From TMED69 sp036130055 (GTDB taxonomy: Bacteria > Pseudomonadota > Gammaproteobacteria > Ga0077536): 64,000 nt of DNA. The position numbers and the translations under genes were made by a program. Shown piece after piece: positions 46,717 through 55,800 of this stretch (the stretch's first letter is position 1; every line of letters starts with the position of its first letter). The DNA lies in assembly GCA_036130055.1 (NCBI GenBank), contig JAYYOR010000021.1, forward strand, positions 1 through 64,000. The letters run 5' to 3'. The notes beneath the pieces are model-generated. The model did no database searches and had not been told where the DNA came from. It saw nothing but the letters and a program-made list of their open reading frames with translations.

Positions 46717-47628
46717 TTATTGTTTCGATAGGTTAGCCTTATTCATCGCAATTTTTACACACTCCTGATTGACAGAAGATAGCTCTGTCAAAGGTAATCT
46801 TATTCCTTTTTTAATTAGCCCTATCTGTTGCACCGCCCACTTAACCGGGATCGGATTGGCTTCAACAAATAAATCCTTATGCAAAGGTTTTAACTCATCA
46901 TTTAAATGTGACGCAAGCTCTGCCTTATTTCTACTAGCAGCTTCACACATTTTACTCATTTTAAAAGGCGCAACATTTGCGGTAACTGAAATAACTCCAT
47001 CTCCCCCCGCCAGAATAAAATCCATGGCGTTTGAATCTTCCCCACTGAATATCAGAAAGTTTTTTCCACAACCATCTCTGATAGACTTTACCCTATTTAA
47101 TTCTCCAGATGCTTCTTTAATGCCAACGATATTTTTTATTTTTGACAATTTAATAACAGTCTCTACACTCATATCGCAAGCTGTCCTTGAAGGAACATTG
47201 TAAAGTATTTGGGGTAAATTAACTTCTTCCGCGATTGTTGTATGATGTAGCACCAAACCCTCTTGAGTTGGTTTATTGTAGTAAGGAGTTACTATTAGAG
47301 CCGCATCAGCACCCCTAATTTTTGCCTCTTTGGTCAAAAAAATCGCTTCGTGAGTAGAGTTCGAACCGGTACCCGCGATTACTGGGATCCTTCCATCCAC
47401 AGCATCAACTACATTTGTTATCATATTACAGTGTTCTTCTGATGTAAGTGTAGCAGATTCGCCCGTTGTTCCAACTACAACTATAGCGTTTGTTTCATTC
47501 TCAATATGAAACTCAACCAGTGGTTTAATAGAATCCTCGTCAATTGCAGTATAAGGTGTAATATAACCATCCATGGGAGTTACCAATGCCACTATACTTC
47601 CCTTAATACGGTTAATATCCAAACTCAT
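46717..47628 (-). CDS. dapA: 4-hydroxy-tetrahydrodipicolinate synthase
   Basis: Condenses pyruvate with aspartate semialdehyde, the first lysine/diaminopimelate-specific step. A TIM barrel with the Schiff-base Lys171 (GIKEASG), Tyr143 (YNVPSRT), and Thr54/Thr55 of the GTTGES motif. 303 residues. The N-terminus has about ten residues more than E. coli DapA (MSLDINRIKG). Feeds peptidoglycan synthesis. First gene of dapA-bamC. Confidence 0.96.
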   Translation of the reverse strand: MSLDINRIKGSIVALVTPMDGYITPYTAIDEDSIKPLVEFHIENETNAIVVVGTTGESATLTSEEHCNMITNVVDAVDGRIPVIAGTGSNSTHEAIFLTKEAKIRGADAALIVTPYYNKPTQEGLVLHHTTIAEEVNLPQILYNVPSRTACDMSVETVIKLSKIKNIVGIKEASGELNRVKSIRDGCGKNFLIFSGEDSNAMDFILAGGDGVISVTANVAPFKMSKMCEAASRNKAELASHLNDELKPLHKDLFVEANPIPVKWAVQQIGLIKKGIRLPLTELSSVNQECVKIAMNKANLSKQ

Positions 47629-47660
47629 GCGATAAACTCATTTTACTTTCTTAAAATTTA

Positions 47661-47687
47661 ATTATACTGTAGGAACATAAATTTCAA
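47661..47687 (-). promoter_or_regulatory. Candidate dapA promoter
   Basis: On the minus strand TTGAAA (47682-47687) and TATAAT (47661-47666) are separated by 15 bases, shorter than ideal. The -10 is 32 bases before the dapA ATG. The 113-base spacer to perM contains no gene. Confidence 0.4.
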
Positions 47688-47741
47688 CAGATCAATCTAA
47701 GTTATTCAAATCGTATAAAACATCTTTTAATCATAAATATT

Positions 47742-48803
47742 TTAGGCCACTTCATTTTTAAGATAAGTCGGCCAAGCAACCAAGACTGATTTTATAACAG
47801 TAGCGAGAGGAATTGCGAAAAAAACGCCCCAGAATCCCCAAATTCCCCCGAAAATCAATACAGCAATCACGATTGCAACAGGATGAAGATTAACCGCTTC
47901 AGAAAAAAGAATAGGCACCAATACGTTCCCATCTAATATCTGGATAACAAAATATACCCCAACCACCCAGGCAAATTCGGTTCCAAATCCAAACTGTAAA
48001 AAACCGGCGATAATTACTGGAACACTAACTACAGCAGCACCAACGAAAGGGATGATTACGGAAAGACCGACCACAACTCCTAATAGAGCAGAATAATTTA
48101 AATTCAACAACCAAAATGAGAAATAAGAAACTGTCCCTACAATTACTATTTCGTAAAATTTTCCTCTCATATAATTTCCAATCTGTCTGTCAACATCCTT
48201 CCACACCTGCCCGAGAAGAACTTGATCTTTTGGCATAAATGTATTGATAAACCCAATGAGCACTTCTTTATCCTTCAAAAAGAAGAAAACAAGCAAAGGA
48301 ACAAGAAATAAATAAATTATAGTTAAAATCATAGTCGGAATAGAAGATATCGAAAAAGATAGCAACGTTTGACCCAAAGTTGTCAGTTCTCCAACCAAAC
48401 TGGATATAATTTCATCAGTCTGATACAACTCTCCAAGAGAAAGCATATCCGGTAAATTTTCAAGCAATTGCCTAGCTTGGACAACTAATTTTGGTAAGTC
48501 CTGCAAAAATTTTCCGATTTGATCAGATACAACGGGGACCAAGCCCAAAAAGAAAAACATCATCAAACCAATCAAAATAAAAAAAGAGACATATACAGCG
48601 AGGATTCTTGGCATATTTTTTTTTGTAAGAAACTGCGCAAATCCTTCAAGCATGTAAGCTATGATGCTAGCAGCAATAACTGGAGCCAACATTTCACCGA
48701 AAAAGCCGATAATCACACTCAGCACAAGTATAAGTGCTACCATAACTACCGCATCCGGATGAGAAAAGTGGTTGTCAAACCACTTTCTAAATGAACTAAA
48801 CAT
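47742..48803 (-). CDS. perM: AI-2E family transporter (PerM-like)
   Basis: Polytopic membrane protein of the PerM/AI-2 exporter superfamily. 353 residues with about seven to eight membrane segments. The family region has QIGNYMRGKFYEIVIVGTVSYFSFWLLN, then GLSVIIPFVGAAVVSVPVI and HPVAIVIAVLIFGGIWGFWGVFFAIPLATVIK. The substrate is unknown; members have been linked to peptide, Na+/H+ or autoinducer export. The N-terminal GFFGEMLAPVIAASIIAYMLEGF fits PerM. perM is often near hda and purM in this class, but neither is visible here. Confidence 0.85.
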   Translation of the reverse strand: MFSSFRKWFDNHFSHPDAVVMVALILVLSVIIGFFGEMLAPVIAASIIAYMLEGFAQFLTKKNMPRILAVYVSFFILIGLMMFFFLGLVPVVSDQIGKFLQDLPKLVVQARQLLENLPDMLSLGELYQTDEIISSLVGELTTLGQTLLSFSISSIPTMILTIIYLFLVPLLVFFFLKDKEVLIGFINTFMPKDQVLLGQVWKDVDRQIGNYMRGKFYEIVIVGTVSYFSFWLLNLNYSALLGVVVGLSVIIPFVGAAVVSVPVIIAGFLQFGFGTEFAWVVGVYFVIQILDGNVLVPILFSEAVNLHPVAIVIAVLIFGGIWGFWGVFFAIPLATVIKSVLVAWPTYLKNEVA

Positions 48804-48932
48804 TTTGATTATCTGAACCTCTTTTAACTGAAACTATGTATATCAAAAAAAACTCCCTCATCAACAACATCAATACCGTTAAATGATAATATTAAATAGC
48901 CATCATTTGAAACCATAAAAAGTAAGATTTAA

Positions 48933-50033
48933 GTGAAACAACCAATTGATTTAGATTTATTGACTGAAAAACTCAAAAATTCATCCAAGGAACTAGGTTT
49001 TGACCGACTTGCTATCTGCGAGGCTTCAGTGAGATTCGACGAAAAAGATTATTTACACTGGATTGGAAAAAATTTCAATGGAAGTATGAAGTATCTGGAG
49101 AGAAATATAGGAATGCGGTTAGAACCCCGTCAGATCAGACCATCTACGAACTCTATTATATGTGTAACCGCAAACTATCTGACTAATTCAATTTCAAAGA
49201 TGGATGCCAAACTTAAAGATAAGAAAAAAGGTTATATTTCAGTTTATGCACTGGGAAAAGACTATCATAAGATAATACGGAAAAGGCTTGTCAAATTAAG
49301 TAAAATATTAGAAAAAGAAATCAAGCCATCCGGTTATAGAGTCTTTTCGGACAGCGCTCCGATCTATGAAAAGCCATTAGCGCAAAAATCCGGTTTAGGA
49401 TGGATTGGAAAAAATACCTTATTAATAAACAAAGAAGTTGGTTCTTTCTTTTTTCTAGGAGAAATATTCACCGACCTTAAACTACCTGTGACTCCTTCTG
49501 AAACAGAAAATCTATGCGGAACTTGTACAAATTGTTTGAACATATGTCCAACTAATGCAATCGTTGAACCATATAAACTAGACTCAAGAAAATGTATTTC
49601 CTATCTAACGATTGAATCAAAAGAGAAAATCCCTATCGAACTACGCGATAAAATTGGGAATCGAATATTTGGATGTGATGATTGTCAGATATATTGCCCG
49701 TGGAATAAATATGCTAAGGTTGAGGATATCAATATTTTTTCTTCCCCTATAGAGCTAGATAGCAAAAACCTGAAGGAAATGTTTTTATTCAGCGAAATTG
49801 AGTTCAAGCGTTTAACGGAGGGAAGTCCCATTAGAAGAATAAACTATGAACAATGGCTTAGAAATTTAGCGATTGCAATAGGTAATAGTAAACCGGACGA
49901 TGAATTACTTAACGTTTTAAAAAAACGTTTATATGATGTCAGTGATTTAGTTCGAGAACACATCGAATGGGCGATTAAAAAACAATGTGGTAAAATAGAA
50001 ATTAAGGACAAAAATATCAATAATAAAAATTAA
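48933..50033 (+). CDS. queG: Epoxyqueuosine reductase
   Basis: Cobalamin- and Fe-S-dependent reduction of epoxyqueuosine to queuosine in tRNA. N-terminal DUF1730 region (YLHWIGKNFNGSMKYLERN), the active-site-like SDSAPIYEKPLAQKSGLGWIGKNTLLI, and two 4Fe-4S motifs CGTCTNCLNICP and CDDCQIYCPWN, then a HEAT-like C-terminus. 366 residues. The start is GTG at 48933. Another protein that depends on the SUF operon. Confidence 0.94.
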   Translation: MKQPIDLDLLTEKLKNSSKELGFDRLAICEASVRFDEKDYLHWIGKNFNGSMKYLERNIGMRLEPRQIRPSTNSIICVTANYLTNSISKMDAKLKDKKKGYISVYALGKDYHKIIRKRLVKLSKILEKEIKPSGYRVFSDSAPIYEKPLAQKSGLGWIGKNTLLINKEVGSFFFLGEIFTDLKLPVTPSETENLCGTCTNCLNICPTNAIVEPYKLDSRKCISYLTIESKEKIPIELRDKIGNRIFGCDDCQIYCPWNKYAKVEDINIFSSPIELDSKNLKEMFLFSEIEFKRLTEGSPIRRINYEQWLRNLAIAIGNSKPDDELLNVLKKRLYDVSDLVREHIEWAIKKQCGKIEIKDKNINNKN

Positions 50034-50034
50034 A

Positions 50035-50709
50035 ATGAGCAACGAACCTATTATAGCGCCATCACTACTATCAGCTGACTTTGCTAATCTTGGCGCCCAA
50101 GCCGAGCTTTGTATAGCAAACGGTGGTGATTGGGTTCATTTTGACGTGATGGATAACAGTTTTGTCCCGAACCTAACATTCGGCCCAATGGTCTGTAAAT
50201 CCTTGAGAGATTATGGAATCACTGCACCGATTGATGTACACCTAATGACCTATAATATTGAGAGTCTCATCAAAGAATTCGCAAAAGCCGGAGCTAATAC
50301 AATAAGTATTCATCCCGAATCAACTGCTCATCTAGATTCGTGTATAAATCTTATTAAGGAATTTGGGTGCAATGCAGGTATTGTTCTTAATCCAGCGACC
50401 CCGACAAATTCGTTAGATTTTATTTTGAATAAAATAGACCTTATATTAATAATGTCCGTAAACCCTGGTTTTGGTGGGCAAAAGTTTATTGGAAATTCTT
50501 TGAATAAAATAAAAAAAGTACGAAACATTATAGATAAGAGCCAATTAAACATAAGACTACAGGTCGACGGAGGCATTACTCTCGACAATATAGAAGACGT
50601 CGCAAAAGCTGGAGCTGATACTTTTGTGTCGGGTAGTACGATCTTCAAAAGCGAGAATATGAAAGAGACTATTAATAAAATGAAAGATTTAATTAGAAAC
50701 ACCTATTAA
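50035..50709 (+). CDS. rpe: Ribulose-phosphate 3-epimerase
   Basis: Interconverts ribulose 5-phosphate and xylulose 5-phosphate. TIM barrel with APSLLSADFANLG, HFDVMDNSFVPNLTFG (metal-binding His and Asp), DVHLM, NPGFGGQKF and VDGGI, VSGSTIF. 224 residues. One base after queG. In many gammaproteobacteria rpe is followed by gph and trpE; here trpG follows directly after 16 bases. Confidence 0.95.
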   Translation: MSNEPIIAPSLLSADFANLGAQAELCIANGGDWVHFDVMDNSFVPNLTFGPMVCKSLRDYGITAPIDVHLMTYNIESLIKEFAKAGANTISIHPESTAHLDSCINLIKEFGCNAGIVLNPATPTNSLDFILNKIDLILIMSVNPGFGGQKFIGNSLNKIKKVRNIIDKSQLNIRLQVDGGITLDNIEDVAKAGADTFVSGSTIFKSENMKETINKMKDLIRNTY

Positions 50710-50725
50710 AAGAAATGGACAATTT

Positions 50726-51310
50726 ATGGTAGTTGTAATTGATAATTATGATTCTTTTACTTATAACTTGGTTCAATATGTGGGTGAACTAGGTTATAAA
50801 ACAAAAGTATTTAGGAATGATGAAATTACTATTGAAGAAATCCAAAATATTACTCCATCTCATATTATTATTTCCCCAGGCCCCTGTACTCCAAGTGAAG
50901 CGGGCATCTCTGTTGAGACCATTCAAAGCCTTCATGAAAAGTATCCAATTTTAGGTGTCTGTTTAGGACATCAAAGCATAGCACAAGCTTTAGGGGGCGT
51001 AGTTAAAAAAGCTAAAGCGGTTATGCACGGTAAGACCTCGAAAATATTTCATAATGGGACCGGAGTTTTTAAAAATATTAACTCGCCTTTTTTAGCCACT
51101 CGGTACCATTCACTTGCAATTGAAGCTGAAACACTTCCTGATGGACTAGAGGTTAATGCGTGGACTGAAGACAAGAGCGGCAATTTAATAGAGATCATGG
51201 GAGTTCAGCATCTAAAATGCGATTTACATGGGGTTCAATTTCACCCAGAATCAATAGAATCAGAATTCGGACACGAGTTAATTGGAAACTTTTTAACCAT
51301 TAGGAAATAG
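50726..51310 (+). CDS. trpG: Anthranilate/aminodeoxychorismate synthase glutaminase subunit
   Basis: Class I glutamine amidotransferase that supplies ammonia to TrpE (and possibly PabB). The triad Cys79 (GVCLGHQSI), His173 and Glu175 (FHPES) is intact, and DNYDSFTYNLVQY starts the protein. 194 residues, a stand-alone subunit. Followed by trpD after four bases. Since trpE is not in this window, an amphibolic TrpG/PabA role is possible. Confidence 0.94.
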   Translation: MVVVIDNYDSFTYNLVQYVGELGYKTKVFRNDEITIEEIQNITPSHIIISPGPCTPSEAGISVETIQSLHEKYPILGVCLGHQSIAQALGGVVKKAKAVMHGKTSKIFHNGTGVFKNINSPFLATRYHSLAIEAETLPDGLEVNAWTEDKSGNLIEIMGVQHLKCDLHGVQFHPESIESEFGHELIGNFLTIRK

Positions 51311-51314
51311 TAAA

Positions 51315-52331
51315 GTGATCAAAACTATACTAAAAAAGGTTTTTGAAAAAGAATCGCTTCTCGAAGAGGAAGCAATTCAAGTTTTTGAGGCAATGCTTGC
51401 AGGAGAATTAACGGATGCACAAGTAAGTTGTTTTCTTACCTCTTTATCTTTTAAGGGGGAATCATCAACTGAGATCGCTGCTGCAGCAAAAATTCTTAGA
51501 AAAAATAGTTTAAAAGTTAATACAAATCAAACAATATTGGTGGATACATGCGGAACAGGAGGCGATAATTCTAATTCGTTCAACGTTTCTACAGGAGCTG
51601 CATTCATAGCTGCAGCGGCCGGAGTAAAAATTGGGAAACATGGTAATCGCTCAGCGAGTAGCAATAGTGGCAGTGCCGATTTGCTAGAAGAAGCAGGGGC
51701 AAATATAAACCTTACTCCAGAAAATGTCGCAAAATGCATCGAGGAAGTTGGAATTGGTTTTATGTTCGCACCTGCCCATCATAAAGCAACAAAAAAAGTG
51801 GTCGCTATAAGAAAAGAACTTGGAATAAGAACTTTATTTAATTTAATCGGACCACTAACAAATCCCTCAAATATCACGGCCCAAGTGATCGGCATATTTG
51901 ATCACAATCTGATAGAAACATATTTAGAGGTTCTAATAAGACTAAAATGTGAAAAGGCATTAGTTGTTGCTTCCGCAGATGGACTTGATGAAATCTCCGT
52001 AGGCAGCAACACCTTTATCGGGGAACTCAATGGGGAAGAATATAAAATTTTCGAAAAAAGACCAGAGGACTTTGGTATTGAACTAAGAGAAAACCCAGAA
52101 ATTTCAGTGAAAAATCCCATGGAGAGTCTTAAAATGATTGAATCAGCTTTTTCAGGTGAAGACTCGGCCGCTCTTGACATGCTCATTCTCAATGCTGGTG
52201 CAGTTATATATATTGGGAACAAGAGCGAGAGTATTCGTCAAGGAGTTGATGTGGCGAGAGATGTAATCAATCAGGGCAAAGTGCTAAAAACCTTCCAAAA
52301 ATACATTGAGTTAACCAAAGATTTAACGTAA
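51315..52331 (+). CDS. trpD: Anthranilate phosphoribosyltransferase
   Basis: Transfers phosphoribose from PRPP to anthranilate. Motifs DTCGTGGDNSNSFNVSTG (PRPP-binding), KHGNRSASSNSGSADLLE, FAPAHH and RTLFNLIGPLTNP are all present. 338 residues. Start is GTG at 51315 with AGGAAA eight bases upstream. Middle of trpGDC; the trpC ATG follows after two bases. Confidence 0.96.
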   Translation: MIKTILKKVFEKESLLEEEAIQVFEAMLAGELTDAQVSCFLTSLSFKGESSTEIAAAAKILRKNSLKVNTNQTILVDTCGTGGDNSNSFNVSTGAAFIAAAAGVKIGKHGNRSASSNSGSADLLEEAGANINLTPENVAKCIEEVGIGFMFAPAHHKATKKVVAIRKELGIRTLFNLIGPLTNPSNITAQVIGIFDHNLIETYLEVLIRLKCEKALVVASADGLDEISVGSNTFIGELNGEEYKIFEKRPEDFGIELRENPEISVKNPMESLKMIESAFSGEDSAALDMLILNAGAVIYIGNKSESIRQGVDVARDVINQGKVLKTFQKYIELTKDLT

Positions 52332-52333
52332 AA

Positions 52334-53131
52334 ATGAAAAATATTTTAGACATAATTATAGAGCATAAATTAGCTGAGGTAGAAGAAAATAAAAGAATTA
52401 CATCAAGCAAAGAAATTAAAGCTGCAGCCAAAAAACAGACCAAACAAAGTCGCTTCCTTGAAGAGTTTAAGAACACCAATAAAAAAGGCCTGCCCGCTTT
52501 AATAGCCGAATGTAAAAAAGGATCGCCAAGCAGAGACATAATAGTTAAACATTATGACCCAATAAAAATTGCTGAAGCCTATCAAAAACACGGTGCCTCA
52601 GCGGTATCAGTGTTAACTGATGAAAAATTTTTTTATGGAAAAAAAAATCATATCAGCCAAATTAAACAAACTGTTTCACTTCCAATTCTTAGAAAAGATT
52701 TTATCATTGACAGCTATCAAATTTCTGAAACTAAATTATTAGGTGCTGACTGTATACTGTTGATTGCTGCCTGTCTTACTACCAAAAAGATAAAAGACTT
52801 TCTTAATGAATCAAAAGATTACGGATTAGACGCTCTTATTGAAGTTCACACTGAAAATGAACTCGAGGAAATACTTTCTCTCGACCATAACTTAATCGGA
52901 ATAAATAATCGTAACTTAAAAGAGTTTACAACCGATATACAAAATTCAATTGATCTCGAAAAACTTATTCCGGAAACTGCGCTAGTAGTTTCAGAATCAG
53001 GATTGAAAACCCGGCAAGACATAGAGAAACTCGAGAAAAGTGGAATTAAAGCGTATTTGATTGGCGAGACATTCTTAGAAGCACAAGATATCGGAACTAA
53101 AATTGAAGAGTTATTTCCCCAATTGAAGTGA
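52334..53131 (+). CDS. trpC: Indole-3-glycerol-phosphate synthase
   Basis: Ring closure of CdRP to indoleglycerol phosphate; stand-alone, not fused to TrpF. Visible are the ALIAECKKGSPSRDII catalytic lysine segment, SVLTDEKFFYG, LRKDFIIDSYQI, LIEVHTENELEEIL, IGINNRNLKEF and SESGL. 265 residues. Ends one base before the convergent VOC gene stop, leaving no room for a terminator. trpF, trpB and trpA are not here. Confidence 0.95.
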   Translation: MKNILDIIIEHKLAEVEENKRITSSKEIKAAAKKQTKQSRFLEEFKNTNKKGLPALIAECKKGSPSRDIIVKHYDPIKIAEAYQKHGASAVSVLTDEKFFYGKKNHISQIKQTVSLPILRKDFIIDSYQISETKLLGADCILLIAACLTTKKIKDFLNESKDYGLDALIEVHTENELEEILSLDHNLIGINNRNLKEFTTDIQNSIDLEKLIPETALVVSESGLKTRQDIEKLEKSGIKAYLIGETFLEAQDIGTKIEELFPQLK

Positions 53132-53132
53132 G

Positions 53133-53585
53133 CTAAAATTGCTCATCTTGACGACTAGAAATTTTCAATATATTTCCCGATGGATCCTTAACGCTGAATG
53201 AGGCATCAGTCTTCCCACCCTTCCTATTTTTAATCAATGGCGTTTCATTGTATTTAATACCAATATAATTTAGATGATCAATTAGTCTATGCCAATCATC
53301 CCAATGTACCCTTAGGCCAAAGAAAAAATTTGGGTCCTTAGCATAATTAAGATTTTCACCTGCCTCATTTTTAATCAGACTTAACTCTGTATCAAAGAAA
53401 TCTAGTATTATGTGATCAGTTGATCTGGTTTTTAATCGGCATCCAAGATTATTAACATAGAAATCAAGTGAATGTTTTACATCTCGCACCACAATTCCAA
53501 ATTGCACAATAGGTTTTTGCCTAAACTCTGTGTCTTGGCGATCCTTGAACAAATTACCGCTTTTCAATATCACTTGCTTTCCCAT
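53133..53585 (-). CDS. VOC (glyoxalase/bleomycin resistance fold) protein of unknown substrate
   Basis: 150 residues with the vicinal-oxygen-chelate fold: a first beta-alpha-beta unit IVQFGIVVRDVKHSLDFYVNNLGCRL (about 26-52) and a terminal KDPSGNILKISS. The usual metal ligands are not obvious: the first His position is Gln and the final Glu position is Lys. It may therefore bind a ligand without metal catalysis, or use other residues. The ATG lies 32 bases inside the upstream FucA-like aldolase gene, so the pair is translated together. I cannot name a substrate. Confidence 0.75.
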   Translation of the reverse strand: MGKQVILKSGNLFKDRQDTEFRQKPIVQFGIVVRDVKHSLDFYVNNLGCRLKTRSTDHIILDFFDTELSLIKNEAGENLNYAKDPNFFFGLRVHWDDWHRLIDHLNYIGIKYNETPLIKNRKGGKTDASFSVKDPSGNILKISSRQDEQF

Positions 53586-54213
53586 AAGTTTTAAACTTTT
53601 TCTTTAACTTTGTCATTTCTGTTTTAGAAAGAATTTTAGGTTTTCCAACCGAAAGAGTAATCGTATACATCCTTGCGAGCTCTTCTAGCAATAAGGTATT
53701 ATCAAAAGCATCCTTAAGCGTTGCACCAACAATAATAACTCCATGATTAGCTAGAAAGCATGCCTTGCTATCTTTTATAGCATCTATTACTGACAACGAC
53801 AATTCGGTAGTTCCAAAAGTTTCATATCTTGCACACTCAATCGAGCCGACCCCAAAGTTCGCAACCATATAATGAAATGGTGGAAGCTCATAGCCTAAAC
53901 AGGATAATGCAGTAGCGTAAGGTGAATGAGTGTGGATAATCGCTCTATTTTCGGGAAAATTACGATAAATATCATTATGAAATCGCCACTCAGAGGAAGG
54001 GGCAAACTCTCCCTGTGTTAATTCTCCGCTTCCTATTTCTACTTCAACAAACTTATCTGGGGTAATATCTAGAACAGAAATACCGGACGGTGAAATTAAC
54101 ATCGTGTCGCCAGTTTTTGCACTAATATTACCGGCTTTTTGAGTATTCAAGCCCAGATCATAAAGATCGGTAAAACTTTTACACAAGCTATTTCTCAAGG
54201 CGTCTTTTTCCAC
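53554..54213 (-). CDS. Class II aldolase, L-fuculose-phosphate aldolase-like
   Basis: Zinc-dependent aldolase/adducin-family protein of 219 residues that is close to E. coli FucA by eye. Zinc ligands are His94, His96 (HTHS) and His157 (NHGVI), with catalytic Glu75 (SSEWRFH) and the tyrosine of HYMV (Tyr115), all offset by two from FucA. The expected reaction is cleavage of a sugar phosphate to dihydroxyacetone phosphate plus an aldehyde. No fucose or other sugar pathway genes are nearby, so the true substrate is open; methylthioribulose-phosphate dehydratase (MtnB) is a less likely reading. Overlaps the VOC gene. Confidence 0.85.
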   Translation of the reverse strand: MEKDALRNSLCKSFTDLYDLGLNTQKAGNISAKTGDTMLISPSGISVLDITPDKFVEVEIGSGELTQGEFAPSSEWRFHNDIYRNFPENRAIIHTHSPYATALSCLGYELPPFHYMVANFGVGSIECARYETFGTTELSLSVIDAIKDSKACFLANHGVIIVGATLKDAFDNTLLLEELARMYTITLSVGKPKILSKTEMTKLKKKFKTYGKASDIEKR

Positions 54214-54235
54214 GGCATCTATCCTTTATCAGAAA

Positions 54236-55747
54236 CTATTTAAGAAATAAGTTATAAGCATCATTCTCTGTTTCGTCAAAATACGTTATTTTTAACTCTC
54301 TCAAGGCACTGGTAAACTCTTCAATTTGATCAGGCCTTATTTCGATTCCTGCTAAAACTCTCCCATAAGGAGCACCATGATTTCGATAGTGAAATAACGA
54401 AATATTCCAATCATCACCGAGACGAGTCAAAAATTTTAATAATGCCCCGGGTCTCTCAGGGAATTCGAATCTATAAAGGCGTTCATTCTCCTTGGTATAT
54501 CTTCCTCCTACCATGAATCTAATATGGGTCTTTGCAAGTTCGTTTTCGCTTAGATCGATAGCTTTATAACCCTTTGACACCAATCTTTTGAAAAGTAATT
54601 TTTTTTCTTTTTCAGCCTCTTGTACTCTTATACCCACAAAGACTTCGGCCGATATTTGGGAAGAAACTCGATAGTTAAATTCTGTTATAGAACGTGGGCC
54701 TATTGCTGTACAAAATTCTTTAAAACTTCCAGGTCTCTCGGGGATTGTAACACCAAGTAGGACCTCTCGCTTTTCCCCAAGATCTGCTAATTCAGCCACA
54801 TGTCTCAATCTGTCAAAGTTGATATTAGCACCACTACAGACACATACTATATTTTTACTGTGTAATTTTCGTTCCAACAAAAACTGTTTAGCACCAGCTA
54901 TACTTAGTGCGCCTGCGGGCTCAAGCACTACTCTTTTTTCTTCAAAAATATCTTTAATGCCCGCACATATTTCGTCTACAGAAACTAACAAAATTTCATC
55001 GACGTATTTTTCAACGATATCATAATTTTTTTGACCAACTTTTTTTACAGCTGCGCCATCAGCAAAAATTCCAACATGTTCCAACGCGACAGGTTTTTTT
55101 GCCGCTAAAGCTGCGGTCATACTAGGAGCTTCTTCAGGCTCTACACCGATTATTTTAATATGAGGGTTAATTTGTTTAATGTATGCAGCGACACCTGCTA
55201 TTAGTCCACCACCGCCCACGGGCAGAAAAATAAAATCAATATCCCCCTTATGCTGTCGCAATATCTCCATACCAACGGTACCCTGTCCAGCAATTATATA
55301 TTGATTATCATATGGAGGTATCAGCTCAAAACTTTTTTCCTTCGCAATAATTTTAGCAAGCGAACTGGCTTCATCGTAGGTATTACCATGTAGTTGGACA
55401 TGAGCCCCAAAAGCCTTTACCGCTTTTATTTTGATTTCTGGAGTTGTTTTTGGCATTATTATTATTGCGGCTAAGCCTAATTTTTTTGCGGCCAAACCTA
55501 CCCCTTGAGCATGATTTCCTGCAGAAGCAGCCACAAGTCCATTTACTTTTTTTTCAGCCATTAGGCTTGTGATCAAGGAATAAGCCCCTCGAATCTTGTA
55601 AGAAAAAGAAGGCTGGGTATCCTCTCTTTTCAGCCAAATATTGTTGGAGAATTTTTTTGTAAGAGCTTCAGCAAATTCTAGATTTGTTTCAGTGGCGACT
55701 TCATAGACTGGGGCTTTCAGTATTAATTTAAGATAATGATCAAGCAT
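54236..55747 (-). CDS. ilvA: Threonine ammonia-lyase, biosynthetic
   Basis: PLP enzyme converting threonine to 2-oxobutyrate, first step of isoleucine synthesis. PLP-Lys51 in SFSYKIRGAY, phosphate loop GGGGLIAGVA, SAGNHAQGVGLAA. The C-terminal half holds two ACT-like regulatory subdomains (about 330-410 with PERPGSFKEFCTAIG; 425-500 with FPERPGALLKFLTRLG), so it is the isoleucine-inhibited anabolic form. ATG at 55747 gives 503 residues; a TTG 15 bases earlier is less likely. Divergent to rpiA with a 53-base spacer. Confidence 0.95.
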   Translation of the reverse strand: MLDHYLKLILKAPVYEVATETNLEFAEALTKKFSNNIWLKREDTQPSFSYKIRGAYSLITSLMAEKKVNGLVAASAGNHAQGVGLAAKKLGLAAIIIMPKTTPEIKIKAVKAFGAHVQLHGNTYDEASSLAKIIAKEKSFELIPPYDNQYIIAGQGTVGMEILRQHKGDIDFIFLPVGGGGLIAGVAAYIKQINPHIKIIGVEPEEAPSMTAALAAKKPVALEHVGIFADGAAVKKVGQKNYDIVEKYVDEILLVSVDEICAGIKDIFEEKRVVLEPAGALSIAGAKQFLLERKLHSKNIVCVCSGANINFDRLRHVAELADLGEKREVLLGVTIPERPGSFKEFCTAIGPRSITEFNYRVSSQISAEVFVGIRVQEAEKEKKLLFKRLVSKGYKAIDLSENELAKTHIRFMVGGRYTKENERLYRFEFPERPGALLKFLTRLGDDWNISLFHYRNHGAPYGRVLAGIEIRPDQIEEFTSALRELKITYFDETENDAYNLFLK

Positions 55748-55800
55748 TGCAATAAGATACAATAAAATTAAAATAAAAACTAAAGAAATAGGATTAATAA

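Noticed and set aside
46769..47203. 144-codon open frame on the plus strand inside dapA
   Set aside because: Antisense to a complete, motif-bearing dapA.
53554..54213. Calling the class II aldolase mtnB (methylthioribulose-1-phosphate dehydratase)
   Set aside because: The SSEWRFH, HYMV and HTHS/NHGVI arrangement matches E. coli FucA residue for residue, and no other methionine-salvage gene is nearby.
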